From assembly GCF_046506625.1 (NCBI RefSeq), contig NZ_JBKFFP010000001.1:558001-622000 (forward strand): DNA of 64,000 nt, given 5' to 3'. The notes below the pieces were generated by a model. That model was not told the DNA's origin. It saw nothing but the letters and a program-made list of their open reading frames with translations, and did no database searches. Shown in pieces: positions 28,323 through 35,484 of the stretch; the stretch's first letter is position 1; every line of letters begins with the position of its first letter. The translations under genes and the position numbers were made by a program. The DNA comes from Zhengella sedimenti. GTDB taxonomy: Bacteria; Pseudomonadota; Alphaproteobacteria; Rhizobiales; Rhizobiaceae.

Positions 28323-28925
28323 TCAGCTTGAGCGGCGCGGCGTGAGGCGTGCGAGGATGGCCTCGTCGACCGTGACGACCGCTTCGAGCGGGGCCTGCGG
28401 CTGGCGGGCAAGGAAATCCGGCTTCGACATGCCGATGCGGCGTGCGCCGGCCAGAAGGGCGGTCTTGCCCTCGAAAACCGACTTGCCGTCCCGGTAGGTG
28501 AGGCGGCCCGCCTCGCCTTGTGTCGATTCGTCGCCAAAGAAGACGATTTCCAGCGGCATCGAGCGCTTGTGCGCCCCCATGGCAAGAAAGGGCGTCATCA
28601 GGGCCGCGCCATGTTCGGGCCCTTCCATCAGGCCGGGCAGGGTCCATTCATCGAACCGGTCGACGATGAACATGCCGCCGATGAAGGGATCGGGAAAGCC
28701 GACCATGCCGTCGGCGTCGATCTTCGGCCCTGCGGCGTCGGCATTGAAGACGGGCGCGTTTTCCAGCCAGCCGGCCAGAAGGGCGAGGCCGGGAAGGCGG
28801 TGCCGCTCCAGCCAGAGCACCATTTCGCCGATCATCCCGGCAAGGTCGGCCGGGTATCCGGCCAGCGCCTCCGCGGAACTGGCGGCGAGCTTCGCCACCT
28901 CGTCGAAATCGAGTTCGCGATCCAT
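28323..28925 (-). CDS. Conserved hypothetical protein (possibly DUF3726-like)
   Basis: A 200-residue soluble protein. The N-terminal helical part (DFDEVAKLAASSAEALAGYPA, then MVLWLERHRLPGL) resembles DUF3726 proteins, but this is a tentative match from memory. The later part has mixed beta segments (MPLEIVFFGDES, LLAGARRIGMS). It lies 22 bases downstream of the UbiH-type hydroxylase gene on the same strand and is likely cotranscribed with it. Confidence 0.6.
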   Translation of the reverse strand: MDRELDFDEVAKLAASSAEALAGYPADLAGMIGEMVLWLERHRLPGLALLAGWLENAPVFNADAAGPKIDADGMVGFPDPFIGGMFIVDRFDEWTLPGLMEGPEHGAALMTPFLAMGAHKRSMPLEIVFFGDESTQGEAGRLTYRDGKSVFEGKTALLAGARRIGMSKPDFLARQPQAPLEAVVTVDEAILARLTPRRSS

Positions 28926-28947
28926 GTCCGGTCCTTTCGCGGTGATG

Positions 28948-30177
28948 TCAGAGCGCCTCGCCCTTCAGCAGGCGCGGCGTGGCTCCGGTGAGGCCGGCGG
29001 CCTGGCGGATGAAATGTGTTTTCAGCGCGGGCATGCGGTCGACCATGCCGAGGCCGAAGTCGCGGATCGCGCGCAGCGGGCCGAAGTCGTTGGAAAACAT
29101 GCGGTTCAGCACGTCGGTGGTGATTCCCATCTGGACGGTCTCGAAACGGCGCCATTGCTGGTAGCGTTCAAGGACATCGAGGGCGCCGATGTCCTGACCG
29201 AGCCGCGAGGCCTCGACAACGACTTCCGCCAGCGCGGCGACATCGCGATAACCGAGATTGAGACCCTGCCCGGCAATGGGATGAATGCCGTGGGCGGCAT
29301 CGCCAGCCAAGGCGAAACGCGGAGCGACGAAGTCGCGCGCCAGGGTCAGGCCGAGCGGCCAGGCGCGGGGCGTGTCCTCCAGGCGGATATGGCCGAGTTT
29401 GTGACCGAAGCGGGTTTCCAGCTCGACCTCGAAGACGAAGGAATCCTCGTTGACGAGACGCTCCGCATCGGCGGTGCGCTCGGTCCAGACGATGGAGGAG
29501 CGGTTGCCCTTGAGCGGCAGCGTGGCGAAGGGTCCGGCGGGCAGGAAATGCTCCTCGGCACGGCCTTCATGCGGGCGCTCATGCGCCACGGTGCAGACGA
29601 TTCCGGATTGGCCGTAATCCCAGGAGACGGTGCGGATGCCCGCCTGTTCGCGCAGGCGCGAGCGGACGCCGTCGGCGGCGGCCAGCAGGCGGGCGCTGAA
29701 GATCCGGCCGTCCGCAGCGCGGATTTCGACATGGCCGGGCAGCGTGTCGAAGCCCTCGACCGGGGTGGATTGCAGGATGGTGACGCCCAGTTCCGCGGCC
29801 TTGTCACGCAAGGCGCCGTTCATCACCCGGTTGGGCACCATCCAGGCGAAGGGTTCGCCGGGCGCGACATCGCCGTCGAATGTCAGGAAGACCGGGCGAA
29901 CCGGATCGGCCGTGCGCGAATCGGTCACCACCATTTCGTTGATCGGCTGTGCCTCGCCGATCATCGCCTGCCAGACGCCGAGGCGGTCCAGCATGCGAAC
30001 GGCGGCGGCGGCGATGGCCGAGCAACGGGTATCCTTTTTCCAGACGCCTTCCGGTGCAGCGTCGACGACCCCGATCCTCAGGTCCGGTGCCGATCCGGCG
30101 ATGGACACGGCCGCGGCCACGCCCACATAGCCCGCACCCGCGATGAGAATGTCGAATTCGTTTTCAGTCCCGGCCAT
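28948..30177 (-). CDS. UbiH/UbiF-type FAD monooxygenase (ubiquinone hydroxylase family)
   Basis: A 409-residue class A flavoprotein monooxygenase. It has the FAD motif FDILIAGAGYVGVAAA, the middle motif with LLAAADGVRSRLR, and the FAD/ribityl motif LAGDAAHGIHPIAGQGLNLGYRD, which is diagnostic of the UbiH/UbiF/UbiL group of ubiquinone ring hydroxylases. Which ring position it hydroxylates cannot be told. Start ATG 30177 precedes the Rossmann fold directly. It is divergent from the glutathione peroxidase gene and leads the downstream hypothetical gene. Confidence 0.92.
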   Translation of the reverse strand: MAGTENEFDILIAGAGYVGVAAAVSIAGSAPDLRIGVVDAAPEGVWKKDTRCSAIAAAAVRMLDRLGVWQAMIGEAQPINEMVVTDSRTADPVRPVFLTFDGDVAPGEPFAWMVPNRVMNGALRDKAAELGVTILQSTPVEGFDTLPGHVEIRAADGRIFSARLLAAADGVRSRLREQAGIRTVSWDYGQSGIVCTVAHERPHEGRAEEHFLPAGPFATLPLKGNRSSIVWTERTADAERLVNEDSFVFEVELETRFGHKLGHIRLEDTPRAWPLGLTLARDFVAPRFALAGDAAHGIHPIAGQGLNLGYRDVAALAEVVVEASRLGQDIGALDVLERYQQWRRFETVQMGITTDVLNRMFSNDFGPLRAIRDFGLGMVDRMPALKTHFIRQAAGLTGATPRLLKGEAL

Positions 30178-30241
30178 CGCTCAAGCCTGTCATCCGTCCT
30201 GGTTCCGTTTCCGTAGATAAGGCATCGAAGGAGAAAATGCC

Positions 30242-30814
30242 ATGATGCACCGCCGCGCATTCATTTCGCTTGCCGCCGCCGCGCTCCTTGCCCCTGCCGG
30301 CGCGTCGGCGCAGACCGGACCGGTGGTAACCGGTTTCACCCTCGACGGGCTCGACGGCAATGCGCTGGCCTTGTCACGGTTTTCCGGCAAGGTGCTGCTT
30401 GTCGTCAATACCGCGTCGAAATGCGCCTTCACGCCGCAGTATGAGGGGCTGGAGGCGCTCTGGCGGCGCTATGCGGCGCGCGGGCTTGTCGTGATCGGCG
30501 TGCCGTCGAACGATTTCGGCCGGCAGGAACCGGGCAGTGCCAGCGACATCAAGGAATTCTGCACGCAGACCTATGATGTCACCTTTCCCATGGCGGGCAA
30601 GACGGTGGTGCGCGGCGCCAACGCCCATCCGCTCTACAAGGCTTTCGAGAGGGCGCTGGGCCGCAATGGCGTGCCCGGCTGGAACTTCCACAAGGTGCTG
30701 ATCGGCCGCGACGGCATACCGTCCGCCGGCTTTGCGAGCCGTGTCCGGCCCGGCGACCCGCGCATCACCCTGGCCATCGAGGCTGAACTGGCGCGCACCC
30801 CGCCACGTTCCTGA
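30242..30814 (+). CDS. Exported glutathione peroxidase-family thiol peroxidase
   Basis: A 190-residue peroxidase with the catalytic cysteine in NTASKCAFTPQYEGLEALW and the conserved WNFHKVLIGRDG near the end. A Cys replaces selenocysteine, as usual in bacteria, and the later FCTQTYDV cysteine may be the resolving one, suggesting a thioredoxin-type reductant. The N-terminus (HRRAFISLAAAALLAPAG, cut near ASA-QTG) has a twin-arginine-like signal, R-R-x-F-I, so the protein is probably periplasmic. Neighbouring genes also concern redox chemistry. Confidence 0.92.
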   Translation: MMHRRAFISLAAAALLAPAGASAQTGPVVTGFTLDGLDGNALALSRFSGKVLLVVNTASKCAFTPQYEGLEALWRRYAARGLVVIGVPSNDFGRQEPGSASDIKEFCTQTYDVTFPMAGKTVVRGANAHPLYKAFERALGRNGVPGWNFHKVLIGRDGIPSAGFASRVRPGDPRITLAIEAELARTPPRS

Positions 30815-30898
30815 AACTTCCGCACGCGTCAACGGGCTTGACGCGTCGTGCGCTTGCTGGTCGAACCGTCATGTCGAATTCGTCGTGACGGAGTACCG

Positions 30899-31774
30899 AT
30901 GGTCAGCGCCATGGACATGCTGTTCGAGATCCTCGATCTCGAATACCTGGAACACAACCTGTTTCGCGGCCGCAGTCCGCAGGTCGGCTGGCAGCGCGTT
31001 TTCGGCGGCCAGGTGATCGGCCAGTCGCTGGTCGCCGCGCAGCGAACGGTGACGGACCGCTTCCACGTCCATTCCCTGCATTGCTATTTCATGCTGCCCG
31101 GCGATCCGTCGGTTCCCATCATCTACCAGGTTGACCGCATCCGCGACGGCTCCTCATTCCTGACGCGCCGTGTCAACGCCATCCAGCACGGCCATGCCAT
31201 CTTCACGCTCATTGCCTCGTTCCAGCGCGCGGAGGACGGGCTCGAACACCAGTTCGACATTCCGCTGGACGTCCCCGCGCCCGAGAACCTGCTGTCGGAA
31301 AAGCAGCTCATCGAACGCTTCATCGACCAGTTGCCGGAAAGCATCCGGAACTATTTCGAGCGGCCGAGACCGATCGAGATGAAACCGGTTGAGGTGGCGC
31401 ACTATACCAGCCGCGAAAAGCTGCCGCCGCGGCAGAATACATGGATTCGCACCACCGGCCCGGTTCCGGACGAACCGGCACTGCAGGCCGCCGTGCTGGC
31501 CTATCTGTCGGACATGACGCTGCTCGACACCTCGCTCTTCGTGCACGGGCGGGCGGTTTTCGACCGCGACCTGCAGGTGGCGAGCCTCGACCATTCAATG
31601 TGGTTCCACCGCCCGGCCCGGTTCGACGACTGGATGCTCTACACACAGGACAGCCCCTCCGCACAGGGTTCGCGCGGCTTTACGCGGGGGTTCCTGTATG
31701 GGCGCGACGGCACGCTGATAGCCTCCATGGCGCAGGAAGGGCTGATCCGCCAAAGAACAAAGTCCAAAAAATAG
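30899..31774 (+). CDS. tesB: Acyl-CoA thioesterase II
   Basis: A 291-residue double-hotdog thioesterase that hydrolyses medium- and long-chain acyl-CoAs. Family landmarks are HNLFRGRSPQVGWQRVFGGQVIGQSLVAA (N-terminal hotdog; shown only in part here: FRGRSPQ and GGQVIGQSL), SFLTRRVNAIQHG, and the catalytic region LDHSMWFHRPARFDDW. ATG 30899 has GGAG just upstream; ATG 30911 is possible and the frame is open to 30848. It precedes glnK, as in many rhizobia, with a 214-base regulatory gap between them. Confidence 0.95.
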   Translation: MVSAMDMLFEILDLEYLEHNLFRGRSPQVGWQRVFGGQVIGQSLVAAQRTVTDRFHVHSLHCYFMLPGDPSVPIIYQVDRIRDGSSFLTRRVNAIQHGHAIFTLIASFQRAEDGLEHQFDIPLDVPAPENLLSEKQLIERFIDQLPESIRNYFERPRPIEMKPVEVAHYTSREKLPPRQNTWIRTTGPVPDEPALQAAVLAYLSDMTLLDTSLFVHGRAVFDRDLQVASLDHSMWFHRPARFDDWMLYTQDSPSAQGSRGFTRGFLYGRDGTLIASMAQEGLIRQRTKSKK

Positions 31775-31808
31775 GCATTTTCCTGTAAATGCACATAAAT
31801 TAATCATA

Positions 31809-31835
31809 TTGCATATGCGAAAGCTCGCATTGCAT
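31809..31835. promoter_or_regulatory. Palindromic candidate activator (NtrC-like) site upstream of glnK
   Basis: An imperfect dyad centred near 31822: ATGCGA (31815-31820), AAGC, TCGCAT (31825-31830), flanked outside by TTGCAT and TGCAT. It is about 70 bases upstream of the sigma-54-like element, a usual place for an enhancer. It does not match the full TGCACC-N5-GGTGCA NtrC consensus. A T-run at about 31847 means it might alternatively be part of a weak tesB terminator. Confidence 0.35.
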
Positions 31836-31893
31836 TGCATGATGCCTTTTTTTATTCATTGATATCAATCCCTTGTGCCGGACTGAGTCAAAC

Positions 31894-31909
31894 TGGCACG
31901 GCGCTTGAA
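31894..31909 (+). promoter_or_regulatory. Sigma-54-like promoter of glnK-amtB
   Basis: TGGCAC-N5-TTGAA at 31894-31909 matches the sigma-54 -24/-12 consensus (TGGCAC-N5-TTGCA) with exact spacing; only the C of the -12 GC is replaced by A. It lies 80 bases before the glnK start. Sigma-54 plus NtrC control of glnK-amtB is well established in proteobacteria. Confidence 0.7.
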
Positions 31910-31988
31910 TCGGAGCCTGTAATCGCAGGCATCCCATGCCGCGGTTTTCGAAACGCGGGCGACCGCATTCAAGCGAGGGTGAAACCTT

Positions 31989-32327
31989 ATGAAAATCGTG
32001 ATGGCAATCATCAAGCCGTTCAAGCTCGACGAGGTGCGCGAAGCGCTGACCTCGGTCGGGATCCAGGGCCTGACCGTCACCGAAGTCAAAGGCTACGGAC
32101 GTCAGAAAGGGCATACGGAAATCTACCGCGGCGCGGAATACGCCGTCAGCTTCCTGCCCAAGCTCAAGATCGAGGTCGCCGTTGCCACCGACATGGTCGA
32201 CAAGGCCATCGAGGCGATCTCGGGCGCGGCCAAGACCGGCCAGATCGGCGACGGCAAGATCTTCGTCTACGCGATCGAACAGGCCGTGCGGATCCGCACG
32301 GGCGAGTCCGACGCGGAAGCATTGTAA
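31989..32327 (+). CDS. glnK: PII nitrogen signal protein GlnK
   Basis: A 112-residue PII protein. The T-loop segment KGYGRQKGHTEIYRGAEYAVSFLPK (shown in parts: GRQKGHTE, RGAEYAV) carries the uridylylated tyrosine 51, and TGQIGDGKIFVY is the B-loop/nucleotide site. PII proteins are trimers that sense 2-oxoglutarate, ATP and ADP and block ammonium channels when nitrogen is plentiful. Linkage to amtB, 18 bases downstream, favours GlnK over GlnB. Its sigma-54-like promoter suggests expression under nitrogen limitation. Confidence 0.96.
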   Translation: MKIVMAIIKPFKLDEVREALTSVGIQGLTVTEVKGYGRQKGHTEIYRGAEYAVSFLPKLKIEVAVATDMVDKAIEAISGAAKTGQIGDGKIFVYAIEQAVRIRTGESDAEAL

Positions 32328-32345
32328 GGGACAGGAGTAGTTTTG

Positions 32346-33668
32346 ATGACCTTTAAGACCCTTTCCACCGCGGCCCTGTCGGGCGTGATGCTTGCCGGCA
32401 TGGCGGGCGTGGCCCTGGCCCAGGATGCCGCGCCGGCCGTCAGTCCGGAAACAGCCTACATCTTCAACACGCTGCTGTTCCTGGTCGGCGGTTTCCTGGT
32501 CATGTGGATGGCGGCCGGCTTCGCCATGCTCGAGGCCGGGCTGGTGCGTTCCAAGAACGTTTCCATGCAATGCCTGAAGAATATCGGCCTCTATTCGGTG
32601 GCCGGCATCATGTACTGGATCGTCGGCTACAACCTGATGTACACGGGCGTCGACGGCGGCTATTTCGGCTCCTTCGGTCCCTACTCCTTCGATCCGGTCG
32701 GCGGCAATGCGCTCGACACCGGCTATTCGACGGCGTCGGACTGGTTCTTCCAGATGGTGTTCGTGGCCACCGCGGCGTCGATCGTCTCGGGCACGCTGGC
32801 CGAGCGCATCAAGCTGCTGCCCTTCATGCTCTTCACCGTCATCCTGACCGGCTTCATCTATCCGATCGCCGGGTCGTGGAAGTGGGGTGCGGGCTGGCTC
32901 GACGCCATGGGCTTCCAGGACTTCGCGGGTTCGACGCTGGTCCACTCGGTCGGCGGCTGGTGCGCGCTGACCGGCGCCCTGATCCTCGGCGCGCGCAAGG
33001 GCAAGTATGTCGACGGCAAGGTCCAGCCGATGCCGGGTTCCTCGATCCCGCTGGCCACGCTCGGAACCTTCATCCTGTGGCTCGGCTGGTTCGGCTTCAA
33101 CGGTGCCTCGCAGCTCGCCATGGGCACGATCGGTGACGTTTCCGACGTGTCGCGCATCTTCGCCAACACCAACCTCGCGGCAGCGGGCGGCGTGGTCGCC
33201 GTCATGATCCTGATGCCGCTGATCTACGGCAAGGTGGACGTGACCATGGTGCTCAACGGCGCCCTGGCAGGCCTGGTGTCGATCACCGCCGAACCGCTCA
33301 ACCCCTCGCCCTTCCTGTCCATCGTCATCGGCGCCGTCGGCGGCATCATCGTGGTCTTCGCGGTGCCGGCCATTGACAAGCTGAAGATCGACGACGTGGT
33401 CGGCGCCATTCCGGTCCACCTGCTGGCCGGCATCTGGGGCACGTTCATCGTGCCGCTGTCGAATGCCGATGCCTCCTTCGGCGTGCAGATCGTCGGCATC
33501 CTGGCCTATGGCGTCTTCACAGTCGTCGTCAGCGCCGTCATCTGGCTGATCCTCAAGGCCATCATCGGCATCCGGGTTTCGGCCGAGGAAGAGGCCATCG
33601 GCCTGGACAAGGCGGAAGTGGGCGTCGAGGCCTATCCGGAATTCACGGCCGCGGGCACGCGCTTCTGA
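32346..33668 (+). CDS. amtB: Ammonium transporter AmtB, first copy (with signal peptide)
   Basis: A 440-residue ammonium channel with a cleavable signal peptide (about residues 1-25, ALA-QDA) and 11 predicted helices. The pore twin-histidines are present in STLVHSVGGW and IPVHLLAGIWG; the Phe gate region FQMVFVATAASIVSG is recognisable. Its first helix (FLVMWMAAGFAMLEAGLVRSKN) differs from the other two copies, and the C-terminal tail (GLDKAEVGVEAYPEF) is of the type bound by GlnK. ATG 32346 has AGGAG upstream. It is in the glnK transcript; a strong terminator follows. Confidence 0.96.
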   Translation: MTFKTLSTAALSGVMLAGMAGVALAQDAAPAVSPETAYIFNTLLFLVGGFLVMWMAAGFAMLEAGLVRSKNVSMQCLKNIGLYSVAGIMYWIVGYNLMYTGVDGGYFGSFGPYSFDPVGGNALDTGYSTASDWFFQMVFVATAASIVSGTLAERIKLLPFMLFTVILTGFIYPIAGSWKWGAGWLDAMGFQDFAGSTLVHSVGGWCALTGALILGARKGKYVDGKVQPMPGSSIPLATLGTFILWLGWFGFNGASQLAMGTIGDVSDVSRIFANTNLAAAGGVVAVMILMPLIYGKVDVTMVLNGALAGLVSITAEPLNPSPFLSIVIGAVGGIIVVFAVPAIDKLKIDDVVGAIPVHLLAGIWGTFIVPLSNADASFGVQIVGILAYGVFTVVVSAVIWLILKAIIGIRVSAEEEAIGLDKAEVGVEAYPEFTAAGTRF

Positions 33669-33718
33669 CGGTCGTCTCCATCCCGTCGCGGCGTTGCTCA
33701 GGTGACGCCGCCACCTTC

Positions 33719-33745
33719 AACCCGGCTTCGGCCGGGTTCTTTTTT
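33719..33745 (+). terminator. Rho-independent terminator after glnK-amtB
   Basis: AACCCGGC (33719-33726), TTCG tetraloop, GCCGGGTT (33731-33738), then C and six Ts (33740-33745). This ends the glnK-amtB transcript, so the next amtB needs its own promoter. Confidence 0.88.
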
Positions 33746-33875
33746 GCCCATATAGAAGTCAGTATTGCCAAATCTGCCCAAATCCTAGGCATCACGTGCT
33801 GGCGCATATTCCGGACACGCTCTGCCTCGTTCAAATTATCAAGTCAAATCAGAGCTTTGGTCGTGATTCAAAAAC

Positions 33876-33891
33876 TGGCACGATCCTTGAG
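33876..33891 (+). promoter_or_regulatory. Sigma-54-like promoter of the second amtB
   Basis: TGGCAC-N5-TTGAG at 33876-33891: same -24 box and spacing as the glnK promoter and the same -12 A for C substitution. It is 53 bases before the start codon, downstream of a terminator. Confidence 0.7.
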
Positions 33892-33943
33892 AGGTGGACA
33901 TCGATCCGGTTCGCCGGTTGCGACATCTCTTCTCGGAGTTCAC

Positions 33944-35272
33944 ATGATGGCTATGCGATTTCTGCGGGCGGCGCCTTTCGCCGCCCTTCTGCTTGCAGCC
34001 GGCCTGCTGCCCGCGGCGGCCCAGGACGCGGCCCAGCCGGTCATGGACAAGGGCGACACGGCGTGGATGATGGTCTCCACCCTGCTCGTCCTGTTCATGA
34101 TCCTGCCGGGCCTTGCGCTGTTCTACGGCGGCCTGGTGCGGGCCAAGAACATGCTTTCGGTTCTCATGCAGTGCACGCTGATCACCGCGCTGGTGATGGT
34201 TGTCTGGGTGGTCTACGGCTATTCCTTCGCCTTCGGCGGCGGCACCAGCCCGTTCTGGGGCGGCTTCGGCAAGCTTTTCCTGGCCGGCGTCACCCCCGAA
34301 TCGACCGCGCCCACCTTCACCGACGGTGTCGTCATTCCCGAATATGTCTTCATCGCCTTCCAGATGACCTTCGCCGCCATCACGCCGGCACTGATCGTCG
34401 GCGCCTTCGCCGAGCGCATCAAGTTCTCGGCGGTCCTGCTTTTCACGCTGCTCTGGGTCACCTTCGTCTATTTCCCCGTCGCCCACATGGTCTGGGATGC
34501 ATCCGGCCTGATCTTCAACATGGGCGCTCTCGATTTCGCCGGAGGCACGGTCGTGCATATCAATGCCGGCATCGCCGCGCTGATCGGTTCGATCCTCGTC
34601 GGCAAGCGCATCGGGCTTGGCAAGGACATGATGGCGCCCCATTCCATGACCCTGACCATGGTCGGCGCCTCGATCCTGTGGGTCGGCTGGTTCGGCTTCA
34701 ATGCCGGTTCCAACCTCGAAGCCAATGGCGGTGCCGCACTGGCCATGATCAACACATTCACCGCCACGGCAGGCGCCATCCTGGCATGGGCGGGGCTGGA
34801 AGCCGTGCTGCGCGGCAAGGCGTCCATGCTGGGCGCGGCGTCCGGCCTGGTTGCCGGCCTTGTCGCGGTCACGCCGGCGGCGGGCAGCGTCGGTCCGGTC
34901 GGCGCGATCGTGCTCGGCGCCATCGCGTCGGCGGGCTGCTATTTCTTCGTCGCGGTGGTCAAGAACAGGTTCGGCTATGACGACAGCCTCGACGTGTTCG
35001 GCGTGCACGGCATTGGCGGCATCATCGGCGCGGTCGGCACGGGCATCTTCACCGCTCCCGGACTCGGCGGCACGGGCGGCGACGACTATTCCATCGCCGG
35101 CCAGACGCTGATCCAGATCCAGGCGGTGGCCATCACCATCGTGTGGTGCGGTGTCATCTCCTTCATCCTCTACAAGATAGTCGACATGGTGGTCGGCCTG
35201 AGGGTGGAGGCGGACAAGGAACGCCAGGGCCTCGACCTCACCTCGCATGGCGAGGCGGCCTATCACGCCTGA
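33944..35272 (+). CDS. amtB: Ammonium transporter AmtB, second copy
   Basis: A 442-residue ammonium channel with an N-terminal signal peptide (cut near AAA-QDA) and 11 helices. The start of the mature part (DTAWMMVSTLLVLFMILPGLAL, then FYGGLVRAKN) resembles the E. coli-type AmtB. Twin histidines lie in VVHINAGIAAL and FGVHGIGGIIGA. The C-terminus (GLRVEADKERQGLDLTSHGE) has the canonical GlnK-contact sequence. Starts ATG 33944 and 33947 are both possible behind a GGAG; the frame is open further upstream. It is a separate transcription unit with its own sigma-54-like promoter and no glnK. Confidence 0.95.
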   Translation: MMAMRFLRAAPFAALLLAAGLLPAAAQDAAQPVMDKGDTAWMMVSTLLVLFMILPGLALFYGGLVRAKNMLSVLMQCTLITALVMVVWVVYGYSFAFGGGTSPFWGGFGKLFLAGVTPESTAPTFTDGVVIPEYVFIAFQMTFAAITPALIVGAFAERIKFSAVLLFTLLWVTFVYFPVAHMVWDASGLIFNMGALDFAGGTVVHINAGIAALIGSILVGKRIGLGKDMMAPHSMTLTMVGASILWVGWFGFNAGSNLEANGGAALAMINTFTATAGAILAWAGLEAVLRGKASMLGAASGLVAGLVAVTPAAGSVGPVGAIVLGAIASAGCYFFVAVVKNRFGYDDSLDVFGVHGIGGIIGAVGTGIFTAPGLGGTGGDDYSIAGQTLIQIQAVAITIVWCGVISFILYKIVDMVVGLRVEADKERQGLDLTSHGEAAYHA

Positions 35273-35312
35273 GCGTTCCGCCTGCGGCAAATGCCCCCGG
35301 CGCAGGCGAGAA

Positions 35313-35358
35313 GCCCATTTCCTGAGCATTTGCTTTTTGCGCTGCCCGGGAAATGGGC
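35313..35358. repeat. Long-loop inverted repeat between second and third amtB
   Basis: GCCCATTTCC (35313-35322) and GGAAATGGGC (35349-35358) are perfect complements around a 26-base loop, followed by TTTTCCCC. A smaller dyad, CCTGCG/CGCAGG, precedes it. It probably terminates the second amtB transcript. Confidence 0.45.
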
Positions 35359-35421
35359 ACTTTTCCCCTGGTGTCCCGCCGCCAACGGATCTCCTGCGAT
35401 CGATTCGGGCATGTGCCTTTG

Positions 35422-35437
35422 TGGCATGCATCTTGAT
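35422..35437 (+). promoter_or_regulatory. Sigma-54-like promoter of the third amtB
   Basis: TGGCAT-N5-TTGAT at 35422-35437: -24 and -12 elements at the exact sigma-54 spacing, again with A in place of C at the -12 element. It is 48 bases before the start codon of the third amtB. Confidence 0.6.
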
Positions 35438-35484
35438 TAGTGCGGTCCCATCAATCCGGAAAACGGAACGGACGGGACAAAAAG

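Noticed and set aside
31800..33419. A long open frame on the minus strand opposite glnK and the first amtB (over 500 codons)
   Set aside because: It mirrors the strong third-position G/C bias of the real genes, is rich in His/Asp/Arg, lacks a domain, and crosses a sigma-54 promoter and glnK.
35313..35358. Riboswitch or nitrogen-responsive leader before the third amtB
   Set aside because: The hairpin has a long unstructured loop and lies upstream of the promoter-like element, so it is better read as a terminator-like dyad.
33839..35431. A long minus-strand frame opposite the second amtB
   Set aside because: Same shadow effect in high-GC DNA; the + strand encodes an unambiguous 11-helix transporter.
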